Positions 28,450 to 37,860 of a stretch of DNA of 64,000 nt are shown piece by piece. Source of the DNA: Pararhodobacter sp. CCB-MM2 (lineage in GTDB: Bacteria > Pseudomonadota > Alphaproteobacteria > Rhodobacterales > Rhodobacteraceae); the NCBI RefSeq assembly GCF_001691415.1, contig NZ_LRRR01000001.1, forward strand, positions 186,001 to 250,000, given 5' to 3'. Every line of letters begins with the position of its first letter. Within the stretch, counting starts at the first letter, position 1. The position numbers were made by a program, and so were the translations under genes. The notes beneath the pieces are model-generated. The model was not told the origin of the DNA. It ran no database searches and saw only the letters and a list, made by a program, of their open reading frames with translations.

Positions 28450-28803
28450 GGACTCTCCAAACATGGATTTCGTTTGGCGACTAAACCCCGGCCAGCGCGG
28501 ATGGTTCCTTGGAGTGAGCGGCGGCTTGCTCACGAAATGGGCATCTTGGAAATGACAGCGCCGCCGCGCCTGGGAGGGAGGAGGAGCGCGGCGGCGTCAT
28601 GTCGGTCCCTATTGGCTGACAGGGACGGCGCCGTGGGAGGTCGGCGCATAAGGCCTATGTGGGATGTTCCAGGCCGCTTGCCAAGAGGACAGGCCGCGGC
28701 GGCATGTCGCACAGGTTAAATTTCCGTGCATCTCACGGGCAAGTGACTGAAATCTGGACGGGATTTCGCCCTTTCGCCCATATGAAATGCGTGTGCGGGA
28801 TAG
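28450..28803 (-). promoter_or_regulatory. 354-base leader/promoter region of the OmpA-family gene
   Basis: No gene seen. On the minus strand it holds a possible sigma-70 promoter, TTGCCC-N17-TTAACC (28742-28737 and 28719-28714), predicting a start near 28707 and an untranslated leader of roughly 250 bases. The leader contains the hairpin cluster annotated separately and a further stem GTGAGC/GCTCAC (28514-28533). Confidence 0.5.
28559..28647 (-). ncRNA. Candidate CCUCC-loop structured RNA (cuckoo/CcsR-like sRNA or leader)
   Basis: Read on the minus strand: hairpin A (28647-28628) GCGCCG-loop ACCUCCCA-CGGCGC; hairpin C (28626-28605) GUCCCU/AGGGAC with a 10-base loop; hairpin B (28596-28559) has an 11-bp stem CGCCGCCGCGC with a 16-base loop UCCUCCUCCCUCCCAG. 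Loops A and B expose anti-Shine-Dalgarno sequence, and B holds CCUCCUCCC, the motif defining CcsR/cuckoo RNAs of Rhodobacterales. No terminator T-run follows, so it may be a processed leader rather than a separate sRNA. Confidence 0.45.
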
Positions 28804-30063
28804 CTATGAGCGCAGCAATGCCTGAAGCCGCGCCTTATCGCCATGGTCGCGCGGATCGGACAGCGCCTCGGCCAGAGCCTCCAGCGAGGCGATGGAATGC
28901 GCGGCGCGGAAGGTGTCGACATGGGGCAGCATGGCGCGCACGCCCTGTGCTTTCGGGGCAAACCCATCCCAGCGCAGCAGCGGGTTGAGCCAGATGAGGC
29001 GCTTTGCGCTCAGATGTAGACGTTCCATCTCCTTGGCCAGCAGCGCCGGGTCATCGCGGTCGAGCCCGTCGGTAATGAGCAGGACGACCGCGCCTTGACC
29101 CAGTACGCGGCGCGACCAGTCGCGGTTGAAGTCGTGCAGGCAATGGCCGATCCGGGTGCCGCCCTGCCAGTCGCGCGCCTCGTGCCCGGCAGCATTGAGG
29201 GCGGTGTCGGGATCCCGGGTCTTCAAATGGCGGGTGATGTTCGTCAGGCGGGTGCCGAAGGTGAAGGCATGGACCTTGGCCCAGCCCTGGCCCTGCCGGT
29301 TGGCGACGGCATGGACGAAATGCAGCACCATCCGGGAATAGGAGGCCATCGAGCCCGAGATATCGCAGAGCACTACCAAAGCGGGCCAGCGCGTGACGGG
29401 GCTGCGATGGGCGATCTGCACCACTTCGCCGCCGGTGCGCATGGCCCCCCGCAGCGTGCGCCGCCAATCGGCCTGCCGCCCCGCGGGATCGGCGCTGAGG
29501 CGGCGTGTTTTCAACGGCTTTACCGGCAACGAGAGGCGGGAGAGCATGCGTTTGGCCTGCGCGACTTCCTCGGCGGACATCTGTTCGAAATCGAGGCTGC
29601 GCAAGCGCTCATCCGTCGAGGCGGTGAGCGAGGCGTCGATCTCGATCTGCGTTTCTTCCTCCTCGGGCGCCTCGCGCTCGGGCATCGGCGGGGCCTCAGC
29701 CCCATCGAGCAAAGCCTCGGCCGCGCGCTTCGCGGCGGCGGCGGCACGGTCTTCCTCCTGCACGCCGCGGATGGCGGGCAGCATGAGCGACATCATGTGC
29801 TCCATATAGCGCGGATCGCGCCAGAAGAGGCGAAAGACCTGATTGAAGACCTGCCGTTCCTCGGGCCGCGAGACAAAGACCGCGTGGAGCGCCCAGTAGA
29901 AATCCATCCGCGAGGTGAAACCGGCGGCCTCGACAGCTTCGATGGCGGTCAGAACCCGGCCCGGACCCACCGGCAGGCCGGCCTTACGGAGTGCCCGCGC
30001 GAAATGCGTGAGGTTCTCGGTGAGCTTCGGATGCTCGGGCAGGGGGAGGTCGGGGTATTCCAA
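28804..30063 (-). CDS. VWA domain protein, CoxE-like
   Basis: 419 residues. The N-terminal CoxE region (ENLTHFARALRKAGLPVGPGR) is followed by an acidic linker (PEREAPEEEETQIEID) and a C-terminal von Willebrand A domain with the MIDAS start CDISGSMASYS and later LLITDGLDRDD. CoxE proteins work with a CoxD-type AAA+ ATPase in assembling the active site of CO-dehydrogenase-type molybdenum hydroxylases. The matching ATPase is encoded directly upstream. Confidence 0.9.
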   Translation of the reverse strand: MEYPDLPLPEHPKLTENLTHFARALRKAGLPVGPGRVLTAIEAVEAAGFTSRMDFYWALHAVFVSRPEERQVFNQVFRLFWRDPRYMEHMMSLMLPAIRGVQEEDRAAAAAKRAAEALLDGAEAPPMPEREAPEEEETQIEIDASLTASTDERLRSLDFEQMSAEEVAQAKRMLSRLSLPVKPLKTRRLSADPAGRQADWRRTLRGAMRTGGEVVQIAHRSPVTRWPALVVLCDISGSMASYSRMVLHFVHAVANRQGQGWAKVHAFTFGTRLTNITRHLKTRDPDTALNAAGHEARDWQGGTRIGHCLHDFNRDWSRRVLGQGAVVLLITDGLDRDDPALLAKEMERLHLSAKRLIWLNPLLRWDGFAPKAQGVRAMLPHVDTFRAAHSIASLEALAEALSDPRDHGDKARLQALLRS

Positions 30064-30110
30064 GGCTTGCGTCCCGTGGGGTGGAGGGCGCCGGGGGTTT
30101 CACACCCCCG

Positions 30111-30145
30111 GACCCCCGTGGGATATTTGGAGCACAAAGACGGGG
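30111..30145 (+). repeat. Dispersed intergenic repeat, copy 1
   Basis: ACCCCCG-TGGGATATTTGGAGC-ACAAAGA type sequence between the MoxR-like and VWA genes, next to a GGGGGT/ACCCCC hairpin. It matches the element at 36443-36477 in the core ACCCCCG, GGATATTT, GGA and AAGA. Similar sequences are common at gene ends in Rhodobacterales, from memory. Confidence 0.45.
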
Positions 30146-31057
30146 TCAGGCGGGGGCGAGGGTTTTCTTCGCTTCGTCGAGGATCTTCTTGGCTTCCGAG
30201 CCCTGCAGGCGGGCGATGTCGTCCTGGTATTTCAGGATCGCGCCCAGGGTGTCGGCGATGACCTCGGGCGAGAGGGAGATGACGTCGAGGGCGAGGAGGC
30301 ACTTGGCCCAGTCGATGGTCTCGGCGACGCCCGGTTTCTTGAACAGATCCTCGGTGCGCAGGCGCTGGACGAAGGCCACGATCTCGCGCGAGAGGCTCTC
30401 GGCAGCCTCGGGCACGCGGGCCTGCAGGATCTCGGTCTCGCTTTTGAAATCGGGGTAATCGACCCAATGGTAGAGGCAGCGGCGCTTCAGCGCGTCATGC
30501 ACCTCGCGCGTGCGGTTCGAGGTGAGGATGACGATGGGCGGTTCAGGCGCCTTGATCGTGCCGAGTTCGGGGATCGTCACCTGAAAGTCGCTGAGCGCCT
30601 CCAGCAGGAAGGCTTCGAACGGCTCGTCGGTGCGGTCGATCTCGTCGATGAGCAGGACCGGGGCGCCGCCGGGTTGCTCGCGCATCGCTTGCAGGAGGGG
30701 GCGTTCGATCAGGTAATCGGGGCCGAAGAGATCGGCGCGCAGGCTCTCGGCGCCGGTGCCGGTGGCTTCGGCGCTGCGGATCGCCACCATCTGCGCGGCG
30801 AAGTTCCACTCATAGACCGCCGAGGCCGCGTCGAGGCCTTCGTAGCATTGCAGGCGGATCAGCTTACGCCCCAGACCCGCGGCGATGGCCTTGGCGATTT
30901 CGGTCTTGCCGGTGCCGGCCTCGCCTTCCAGAAACAGCGGGCGGCCCAGTTCTAGCGACAGGAAGCCTACCGTCGCCAAGGCGCGGCCGCAGACATAATC
31001 CTGCTCTCCCAGCATCGATTGGAACGCATCGATGCTGGCGATTGCGGTCTGGCTCAT
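30146..31057 (-). CDS. MoxR-family AAA+ ATPase, CoxD-like
   Basis: 303 residues with Walker A GEAGTGKTE near residue 45, Walker B VLLIDEIDR, sensor 1 ILTSNRTRE and the arginine-finger segment. MoxR/CoxD ATPases act as chaperones with a VWA partner, here the downstream CoxE-like gene. ATG at 31057 is chosen because MSQTAIASIDAFQSML leads into the family consensus and GGAGGAACC lies upstream. Confidence 0.92.
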   Translation of the reverse strand: MSQTAIASIDAFQSMLGEQDYVCGRALATVGFLSLELGRPLFLEGEAGTGKTEIAKAIAAGLGRKLIRLQCYEGLDAASAVYEWNFAAQMVAIRSAEATGTGAESLRADLFGPDYLIERPLLQAMREQPGGAPVLLIDEIDRTDEPFEAFLLEALSDFQVTIPELGTIKAPEPPIVILTSNRTREVHDALKRRCLYHWVDYPDFKSETEILQARVPEAAESLSREIVAFVQRLRTEDLFKKPGVAETIDWAKCLLALDVISLSPEVIADTLGAILKYQDDIARLQGSEAKKILDEAKKTLAPA

Positions 31058-31171
31058 GCCGGTTCCTCCCTGGCGATTGGCCCTCAACCCTTTGGCCATG
31101 CTGGTCGGGCCGGGCGCGGAATACAAGCGGCAGCGCAGGCAATGCGACCAATGGACAGGTCGGGCCGCGGG

Positions 31172-33415
31172 TCAGCCCGTGCCGCGGGCGGTGTCGGCGA
31201 TGAAGCGCTGCAGCAGCACGGTGTCGACGGGCTTGTAGAGCAGCGGCACGCCTTCGCGGCGGGCACGCAGCCGCAGGGCCTCGGTCCTTGTGGCGGTCAG
31301 CAGGCGGGCAGGCAGGGCGCCGTGACGGGCGCGCAGGTCGCGCATCAGGGCGAGGCCGCTGTCCTCGGTGCCGGCGCGGGCGTCGATCAGCACGAAATCC
31401 GGCGCGAGGCCGATCTCGTCGATCAGAGCCAGTGCCTCGGCCGCGTCGGGGACGTCGAGGACACTGACGCCCCAGCCTTCCAGAAGGTGAGCCAGCGCGC
31501 GGCGCATGTCGCCGTCCTCGGCCACCAGCAGGCCGATCAGGTCGGGGGGCAGGTCCGGGCGCGGAGCGGGCTCGGTGGCAGGTTGCGCCAAGGCCAGCGC
31601 TTGGGACGGGGGGCCGAGATGCAGCACGAAGCGCGAGCCTTTGCCGAGGCGGGAATCCAGCGTCACCGCATGGCCGAGGAGGGCCGAGGCGCGTTCAACG
31701 ATGGCGAGGCCGAGGCCCATCCCCTCGGAGGCCGAGGCGCGGGCATTCAGGCGGTGGAATTCGCGGAAGATCGCCTCGCTTTCCGTCTCGGGAATGCCGG
31801 GGCCGGTATCGATTACCTCGGCGCGCAGGCCGTTGGCGCCGTGGCGGATGCCGACCAGAACGCCGCCCTCGCTGGTGTAGCGCAGGGCGTTGCCGATCAG
31901 GTTCTGCAAGATGCGCCGTAGCCAGATCGGGTCCGAATGGACGACGGCCGCGCTGGGACGCATGTGCAGGCGCAGGCCGCGCTCGGCGACGACGGGGGCG
32001 AATTCCTCGGCCAGACGGGCCAGCAGGGGGCCTAGCGGCACGGCCTGCGGGCGGACGGTCAGGCGCCCGCTTTCCAGCCGCGAGATATCGAGCAAAGCGT
32101 CAAGGATCGTTTCCACCGATTGCAGGGCGGAACGGGTCTTGCCCAAGGCCTGAAGGGCGCGCGGGTTCAGCGGCTCGTCTTCCATCGAGGCGAGGAACAG
32201 CTTGGCGGCAGACAGCGGTTGCAGCAGGTCGTGCGAGGCGGCGGCCACGAAGCGCGAGCGGGTGGCATTGGCGCGCTCGGCATGGGCCAAGGCCTCGCCC
32301 AGCTCCAGCGTGCGCTCGGTCACCCGGGCTTCCAGCGTCTCGTTGGCGCGACTGAGGCCGGCGATAGCGCGGCGCTCGGCGCTGACATCCGAGAAGGAGA
32401 TCACGAAACCCCTGTCCGGCATTTCCTGTGCGAAGGCGTCGAGGACCAGCTCGGCGCCGCGCGTGATCTCGAACCGGAGGGGCGGGCGGTTGCCGGGCAG
32501 GCGCGCCCAGTCCCGCAGATCGCCGCTGTCGAAAGGACCGGCACGCAGCTGTTCGGACAGGCGGTCGGCGAGGTCCTCAAAGGCAAGCCCGGTGCGGAAG
32601 CGGGCGCGGCTGAGGGACAGAAGCTCCGTCGCGCGGGCGTTCCAGCCCAGCATGCGTCCCTCGGCATCGAAGATGCACACCCCTTGGTCGATATGGTCCA
32701 GCGTCGCCCGCACCAGCCTTGCCTGATCGTCCAAGAGGCGGCCGCTCGCCTCACGCTCGGCCCGGATGATGTCGGTGACATCGGTCTGCACGACCACGGT
32801 GCCGCCGTCGCCGGTGCGATGCTCGCTCACCTGTAACCAGCGGTCACGGCTGAGGGCGACGGTGAAGTTGGTGGAGCGGTCGCGGTGCCGGCGCAGGCGC
32901 TGGATCGCCCAATCCTGCGGCGTCTGGCCATCCGGCAAGGACAGCTCGGACGAGGCGCTGACCAGCTCCACATAATCGGCGAAACGCAGGCCGGGGACCA
33001 TGGCCGGGCGCACATCGGCCAGCCCGAGGCTGAAGCGCGAGTTACACATCACCAGCACGTCATGGGCGTCGAACAGGCCGAAGCCCTCCTGCACCGTCTC
33101 GATGGCATCGGCGAGGTTGCGCTGCGCGGCTTCGGTCTGGCGGCTGGCCTGCGCCAGACGGGCATTCGACTCGTTCAACAGATCCAGCGCGGCTTCCAGC
33201 TCGCGCGTGCGGGCGCGGACCTGATCCTCCAGCATCGCCGCGCGCTCGAACTGGGCATAGGCGGCGCCGGACAGGTCGGTGCCTTGCTCGGCGCGGCGCA
33301 TCAGCACCTCGACGATGCGCAGAAGCTTGGCGTTCTGACGCTCAGAGCTGTCGGCGGGATCAAGCAGCGCGCGGGCATTCGCCGTGCCCTCGGTCAGGGG
33401 CGGGCGGTCATCCAT
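31172..33415 (-). CDS. Hybrid sensor histidine kinase (NahK/ErcS'-like)
   Basis: 747 residues from ATG 33415. Order: coiled coil (about 55-105), two PAS-like domains (about 103-215 and 235-345), a second coiled coil, HisKA with His395 in AAASHDLLQPLSA, HATPase with NLIGNALRYT, DTGPGIP and GMGLGLAIV, and a C-terminal receiver with phospho-acceptor Asp678 (LIDARAG) and Lys728. The HDLLQPL H-box and layout match Pseudomonas NahK (PA1976). No transmembrane segment, so cytoplasmic. It overlaps the FIST gene by eight bases, suggesting that FIST is its input. An in-frame ATG at 33448 would add 11 residues. Confidence 0.9.
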   Translation of the reverse strand: MDDRPPLTEGTANARALLDPADSSERQNAKLLRIVEVLMRRAEQGTDLSGAAYAQFERAAMLEDQVRARTRELEAALDLLNESNARLAQASRQTEAAQRNLADAIETVQEGFGLFDAHDVLVMCNSRFSLGLADVRPAMVPGLRFADYVELVSASSELSLPDGQTPQDWAIQRLRRHRDRSTNFTVALSRDRWLQVSEHRTGDGGTVVVQTDVTDIIRAEREASGRLLDDQARLVRATLDHIDQGVCIFDAEGRMLGWNARATELLSLSRARFRTGLAFEDLADRLSEQLRAGPFDSGDLRDWARLPGNRPPLRFEITRGAELVLDAFAQEMPDRGFVISFSDVSAERRAIAGLSRANETLEARVTERTLELGEALAHAERANATRSRFVAAASHDLLQPLSAAKLFLASMEDEPLNPRALQALGKTRSALQSVETILDALLDISRLESGRLTVRPQAVPLGPLLARLAEEFAPVVAERGLRLHMRPSAAVVHSDPIWLRRILQNLIGNALRYTSEGGVLVGIRHGANGLRAEVIDTGPGIPETESEAIFREFHRLNARASASEGMGLGLAIVERASALLGHAVTLDSRLGKGSRFVLHLGPPSQALALAQPATEPAPRPDLPPDLIGLLVAEDGDMRRALAHLLEGWGVSVLDVPDAAEALALIDEIGLAPDFVLIDARAGTEDSGLALMRDLRARHGALPARLLTATRTEALRLRARREGVPLLYKPVDTVLLQRFIADTARGTG

Positions 33416-34565
33416 GCCGTGGCCCTCCGGGGCGGCTTTCGGGAGCATAGATCGCCACCCCGGTCAGCGTCTGGTTCACATGCATCGCGTTCAGCTGCTC
33501 ACCATAGGTGGAGAAGCCGGTCACCTTATGCGCCTGCAGCAGCCTGGAGATCCGGCCGCCGAGCTGCTTTTCCTGCGCCTCCAGCCGGCGCAGCATGCAA
33601 TCGCAGGCGAGGATCGCGCGCGGTGGCTCGGTCACGCCCAGACCGTCGAGCGATTGCTCCAGATGGTGGGTCATGTTGTCGGCCTCGGCCAGCGTGAGGA
33701 TGAGGCCCTCGTCGATGGCGGAATAGAAGATCAGATCGCCGTTCTCATCGACCTGCCGGATGGAGCGGACGTGATGGCGCCCGCCGATCTGGACCACGAC
33801 GGGATGGGCGGCGAAGGTGAAGGGGGTCAGCTGCTCAGGGTCCTTGCCCAGAAGGCGTGCGTATTCCTGCGCGGCGGGCTCGGCGTTGATGGAATTGACG
33901 ATGCGCCGGGTCGGATCGGCGCCGGTGACGACCATTCGCGTCTGCGTGGGGTGGAAATGGTCGAACTTGAACACGCGGACCGGGCAGCGGGTGCGGATCT
34001 GCGCGATCACGGCGGCATTGCGCAGGACCTGCCCCCGATGGAAGACGAAAGTCTGCAGGAAGCGGTTGCCGTCGGCAGCAGACCCCCCGAACAGCTGCAC
34101 GGGGCCGAGGCCGGGGGCGAGGGCGGCGGCGAGTTCGTCTTCCTTGCCCGAGAGGCCGTCGACCAGCAGGAAGGCGAATTCATGCTCCCAATCCGGGCGT
34201 GCGGCCGACAGGTTGCCGCGGTTGCGGATCAGATCGCCGGTCACCGCCTGAGCGTCGAGGGCGGAGAGGTCGTCGACTAGCAGCGTCTCGGCATGGAACA
34301 GCCGGTCGGGCAGGGCCATGGCGACTGCCAATCCCTCGGCATAGCCTTGAGCGCCGATCTCGCCCGCGGTCGTGCAGCCGATCACCGGCGCGGGCGCCAG
34401 TGCCGTGCCTAGCTGCGCCAGCAAGCCCGCGACATCGGGGCATTGCGGCGAGACGAAGACCACGACCAGAGCGAAGGGGCCGGCCCCGAGCTGTTGCGCC
34501 AGTGCCTCGGCGGCTTGGGCGTCGTCGGCCATGGCCTCGGCCCGGCGGACCACCTCGTCCTGCAT
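33408..34565 (-). CDS. FIST-domain sensory protein (NosP-like)
   Basis: 385 residues. N-terminal FIST_N domain (GPFALVVVFVSPQCPDVAGLL, PVIGCTTAGEIGAQGY, LLVDGLSGKEDELAAAL, LFGGSAADGNRF) and C-terminal FIST_C domain (CDCMLRRLEAQEKQLGGRI, GFSTYGEQ). NosP of Pseudomonas is a FIST protein that binds haem and NO and inhibits the kinase encoded beside it; the same gene order here suggests an equivalent role. Haem binding cannot be read from the sequence; amino-acid sensing is the older FIST hypothesis. Confidence 0.88.
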   Translation of the reverse strand: MQDEVVRRAEAMADDAQAAEALAQQLGAGPFALVVVFVSPQCPDVAGLLAQLGTALAPAPVIGCTTAGEIGAQGYAEGLAVAMALPDRLFHAETLLVDDLSALDAQAVTGDLIRNRGNLSAARPDWEHEFAFLLVDGLSGKEDELAAALAPGLGPVQLFGGSAADGNRFLQTFVFHRGQVLRNAAVIAQIRTRCPVRVFKFDHFHPTQTRMVVTGADPTRRIVNSINAEPAAQEYARLLGKDPEQLTPFTFAAHPVVVQIGGRHHVRSIRQVDENGDLIFYSAIDEGLILTLAEADNMTHHLEQSLDGLGVTEPPRAILACDCMLRRLEAQEKQLGGRISRLLQAHKVTGFSTYGEQLNAMHVNQTLTGVAIYAPESRPGGPRHG

Positions 34566-34667
34566 GCCACCCTCGCTGATTGTCGCTGCCTGTGCCGGAA
34601 AGCTAGGGGGCGACCCCAGGCTTGTCCAGCGGCAGCGACGTGGCCGCGATTTGGCCGTGTCTGGAGC

Positions 34668-35342
34668 TCAGCGTTTCCGGGCCACGACGAAATGGGCCAC
34701 CGATTTCGCCGGGTATTGGCCGGTCTCGACGATCTCGAACCCGGCGTCGCGCAGCAGGGTCTCGTAGCGGCGCTTGGAAAAGAACCGCAGCTTCGGGGCC
34801 TTTCCGAACAGGCGCATCATGCCCACGACCGGGCGCATCAGCTGCATCCAGCCCGACAGGCAGGGGGTCTTGGAGATGAAGTAACCGCCCGCGGGCAGCC
34901 GATCGTGGGCCTTGGCCATCTCTGCGGCCGGGTCGTCGCACAGATGCAGCAGGTTGAAGGCGAAGATCGCATCGAACGGGCCGTCACCCAGCGCGGCATC
35001 ACCCAGCTGCCCCTGCACGACACGCAGGTTGGGAAGGGCGGCGGCGCGCGCCTTGCGCTGGCCGATGGCGACCATGCCCTCGGCATAGTCGCTGGCGGTG
35101 TAGGCGGCGACCTCGGGCGCGAGGATCAGGGCGGTCGAGGCAGTGCCGGCGCCGATCTCCAACACGCGGTCGGTGGGGGACAGGTATTCGCGGGTGCGGG
35201 CGAGTGTCGCCTCGTAGGCCTGCTGGTTGGCCACCGGTTTCGCCGCGTAGCCGTCGGCGATCTTGCTCCAGAAGAGGGCGCCTTGCGGGGCGGTCGTCTT
35301 TCGGGGGGTCTGCTGCGGCGGGATGTCGGTCATGGCGGTCAT
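34668..35342 (-). CDS. Class I SAM-dependent methyltransferase
   Basis: 224 residues with motif I VLEIGAGTAST near residue 58, the acidic residue in YTASDYAEGMV, and motif IV-like FDAIFAFNLLHL. Substrate unknown. ATG at 35342 has AAGGAG nine bases upstream; ATG at 35333 is also possible. Divergent from a LysR regulator, 76 bases apart, so probably its target. Confidence 0.88.
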   Translation of the reverse strand: MTAMTDIPPQQTPRKTTAPQGALFWSKIADGYAAKPVANQQAYEATLARTREYLSPTDRVLEIGAGTASTALILAPEVAAYTASDYAEGMVAIGQRKARAAALPNLRVVQGQLGDAALGDGPFDAIFAFNLLHLCDDPAAEMAKAHDRLPAGGYFISKTPCLSGWMQLMRPVVGMMRLFGKAPKLRFFSKRRYETLLRDAGFEIVETGQYPAKSVAHFVVARKR

Positions 35343-35396
35343 ATTGGGCTCTCCTTGTTGCGGCGGACAATAGACAAGGAGGCCATGCTGCGGAAT

Positions 35397-35439
35397 TGCA
35401 TGAATTGGCATCCGTGATATGCATGGATGCATGAATTGG
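35397..35439. promoter_or_regulatory. Direct repeats and palindrome in the methyltransferase/LysR promoter
   Basis: TGCATGAATTGG occurs at 35397-35408 and again at 35428-35439, and ATGCAT-GG-ATGCAT (35419-35432) overlaps the first LysR start codon. A plausible autoregulatory LysR site; if it is an operator, translation may begin at the second ATG (35431). Confidence 0.4.
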
Positions 35440-36318
35440 GACGCGCTCCACTTTGACTGGAATCAGGTCCGGGCCTTGCTGGCCACGGTCGAGACGGGGA
35501 CTCTGTCCGCTGCCGCGCGCGCGCTTGGCGTGGCGCAGCCGACGGTGGGACGGCAGATCGCGGCGCTGGAAGAGAGCCTTGGCGTGGTGTTGTTCGAACG
35601 CTCCGGCCGCGATCTGGTGCTGACACCGGCAGGGCGGGCCTTGATCGAGCCGCTGCGGGCCATGGGCGAGAGCGCGCAGCAGCTGGCCTTGGTCGCCGCC
35701 GGGCAGGTCGCCGGGATCGGCGGCACGGTGGTGATCTCGTCCTCGGACAGCGTGGCGGCCTATGTCTTGCCGGGGATCATAGCGGAGCTGGCGGAGAGGG
35801 CGCCGGAGATCGAGCTGGGGATCGTTGTGACCAACCAGCTGTCGGATCTGATGCGACGCGAGGCGGATATCGCCATCCGCCATCTGCGCCCGACCGAGCC
35901 CGAGTTGATCGGCAAGCGTGTGGGGACGGGGCAGGCCTGCCTGTATGCCGCGCCCTCGTTCCTGCGGCGCTACGGGCGGCCCGAGACGGTCGATGACTTG
36001 GCGGGGCTGCCGTTCGTCGGCTTCGCAGCGCCGGAGCGGATGCAGGCGATGCTCTCGGCGCGGGGGCTTCCGGTGCGGGTGGAGGATATCCGCTTCCATT
36101 CCGAGAACACGGTGGCGGGCTGGGAATTGGTGCGGCGCGGGTTGGGCATCGGGTTGATGATTGATCTGGTGGCGCGGCAGACCCCCGGCGTGGAGCGGAT
36201 CGTACCCGACTTCCCGACCGTCCCGGTGGAGCTTTGGTTGGTGACCCACCGCGAGCTGCACCAGAGCCCGCGGATCCGTCTGGTCTGGGATCATCTGGCC
36301 TCGGCCTTGGCGCAGTAG
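35419..36318 (+). CDS. LysR-family transcriptional regulator
   Basis: 299 residues. Winged helix at residues 13-72 (ALLATVETGTLSAAARAL, VAQPTVGRQIAALEESLG) followed by a periplasmic-binding-protein-like effector domain. Probable controller of the divergent methyltransferase. ATG at 35431 gives a protein four residues shorter and is a real alternative. Confidence 0.92.
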   Translation: MHGCMNWDALHFDWNQVRALLATVETGTLSAAARALGVAQPTVGRQIAALEESLGVVLFERSGRDLVLTPAGRALIEPLRAMGESAQQLALVAAGQVAGIGGTVVISSSDSVAAYVLPGIIAELAERAPEIELGIVVTNQLSDLMRREADIAIRHLRPTEPELIGKRVGTGQACLYAAPSFLRRYGRPETVDDLAGLPFVGFAAPERMQAMLSARGLPVRVEDIRFHSENTVAGWELVRRGLGIGLMIDLVARQTPGVERIVPDFPTVPVELWLVTHRELHQSPRIRLVWDHLASALAQ

Positions 36319-36405
36319 ATGAGGGGTTTCGCCCTCGTCCGGCAGGCCTGCGGCCAGCAGGCCTCGGGCGACCGGGCGCCTCGCTGCGCTCGGCGCGAAA
36401 CAGGA

Positions 36406-36424
36406 AGGGGGCTGTCTGCCCCCT
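36406..36424 (+). terminator. Hairpin after the LysR gene
   Basis: AGGGGGC/GCCCCCT stem with a TGTCT loop followed by CTTT. A weak T-run makes termination plausible rather than certain. Confidence 0.45.
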
Positions 36425-36442
36425 CTTTGGCTTCGCCAAATT

Positions 36443-36477
36443 CACCCCCGAGGATATTTTCGGAACGAAGATGAAAA
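36443..36477 (+). repeat. Dispersed intergenic repeat, copy 2
   Basis: ACCCCCG-AGGATATTTTCGGAAC-GAAGA type sequence between the convergent LysR and aspartate aminotransferase genes. Second copy of the element at 30111-30145, same orientation. Confidence 0.45.
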
Positions 36478-36504
36478 AAGGGCGGGATCGCCTGGATCCC
36501 GCCC
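36474..36504 (-). terminator. Intrinsic terminator of the aspartate aminotransferase gene
   Basis: Perfect 10-bp stem GGGCGGGATC/GATCCCGCCC, five-base loop, six T on the minus strand, 27 bases after the stop codon. Confidence 0.88.
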
Positions 36505-36530
36505 ATTTGTCTGTCATGCCGAAGGCGGCG

Positions 36531-37775
<1,245 letters not shown>

Positions 37776-37860
37776 TCAGCGCAAGTCTCGTTCAAGGGCG
37801 AAAGGTGAGGCGATCCGCGTCTCCGACCACAGGCCCTGAACGTCCATACTTGGAGGAATG

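Noticed and set aside
26221..28719. 832-codon plus-strand open frame opposite the OmpA-family gene
   Set aside because: It mirrors the Glu/Ala/Gln/Arg codons of a gene with a signal peptide and a clear OmpA domain; a codon-bias shadow.
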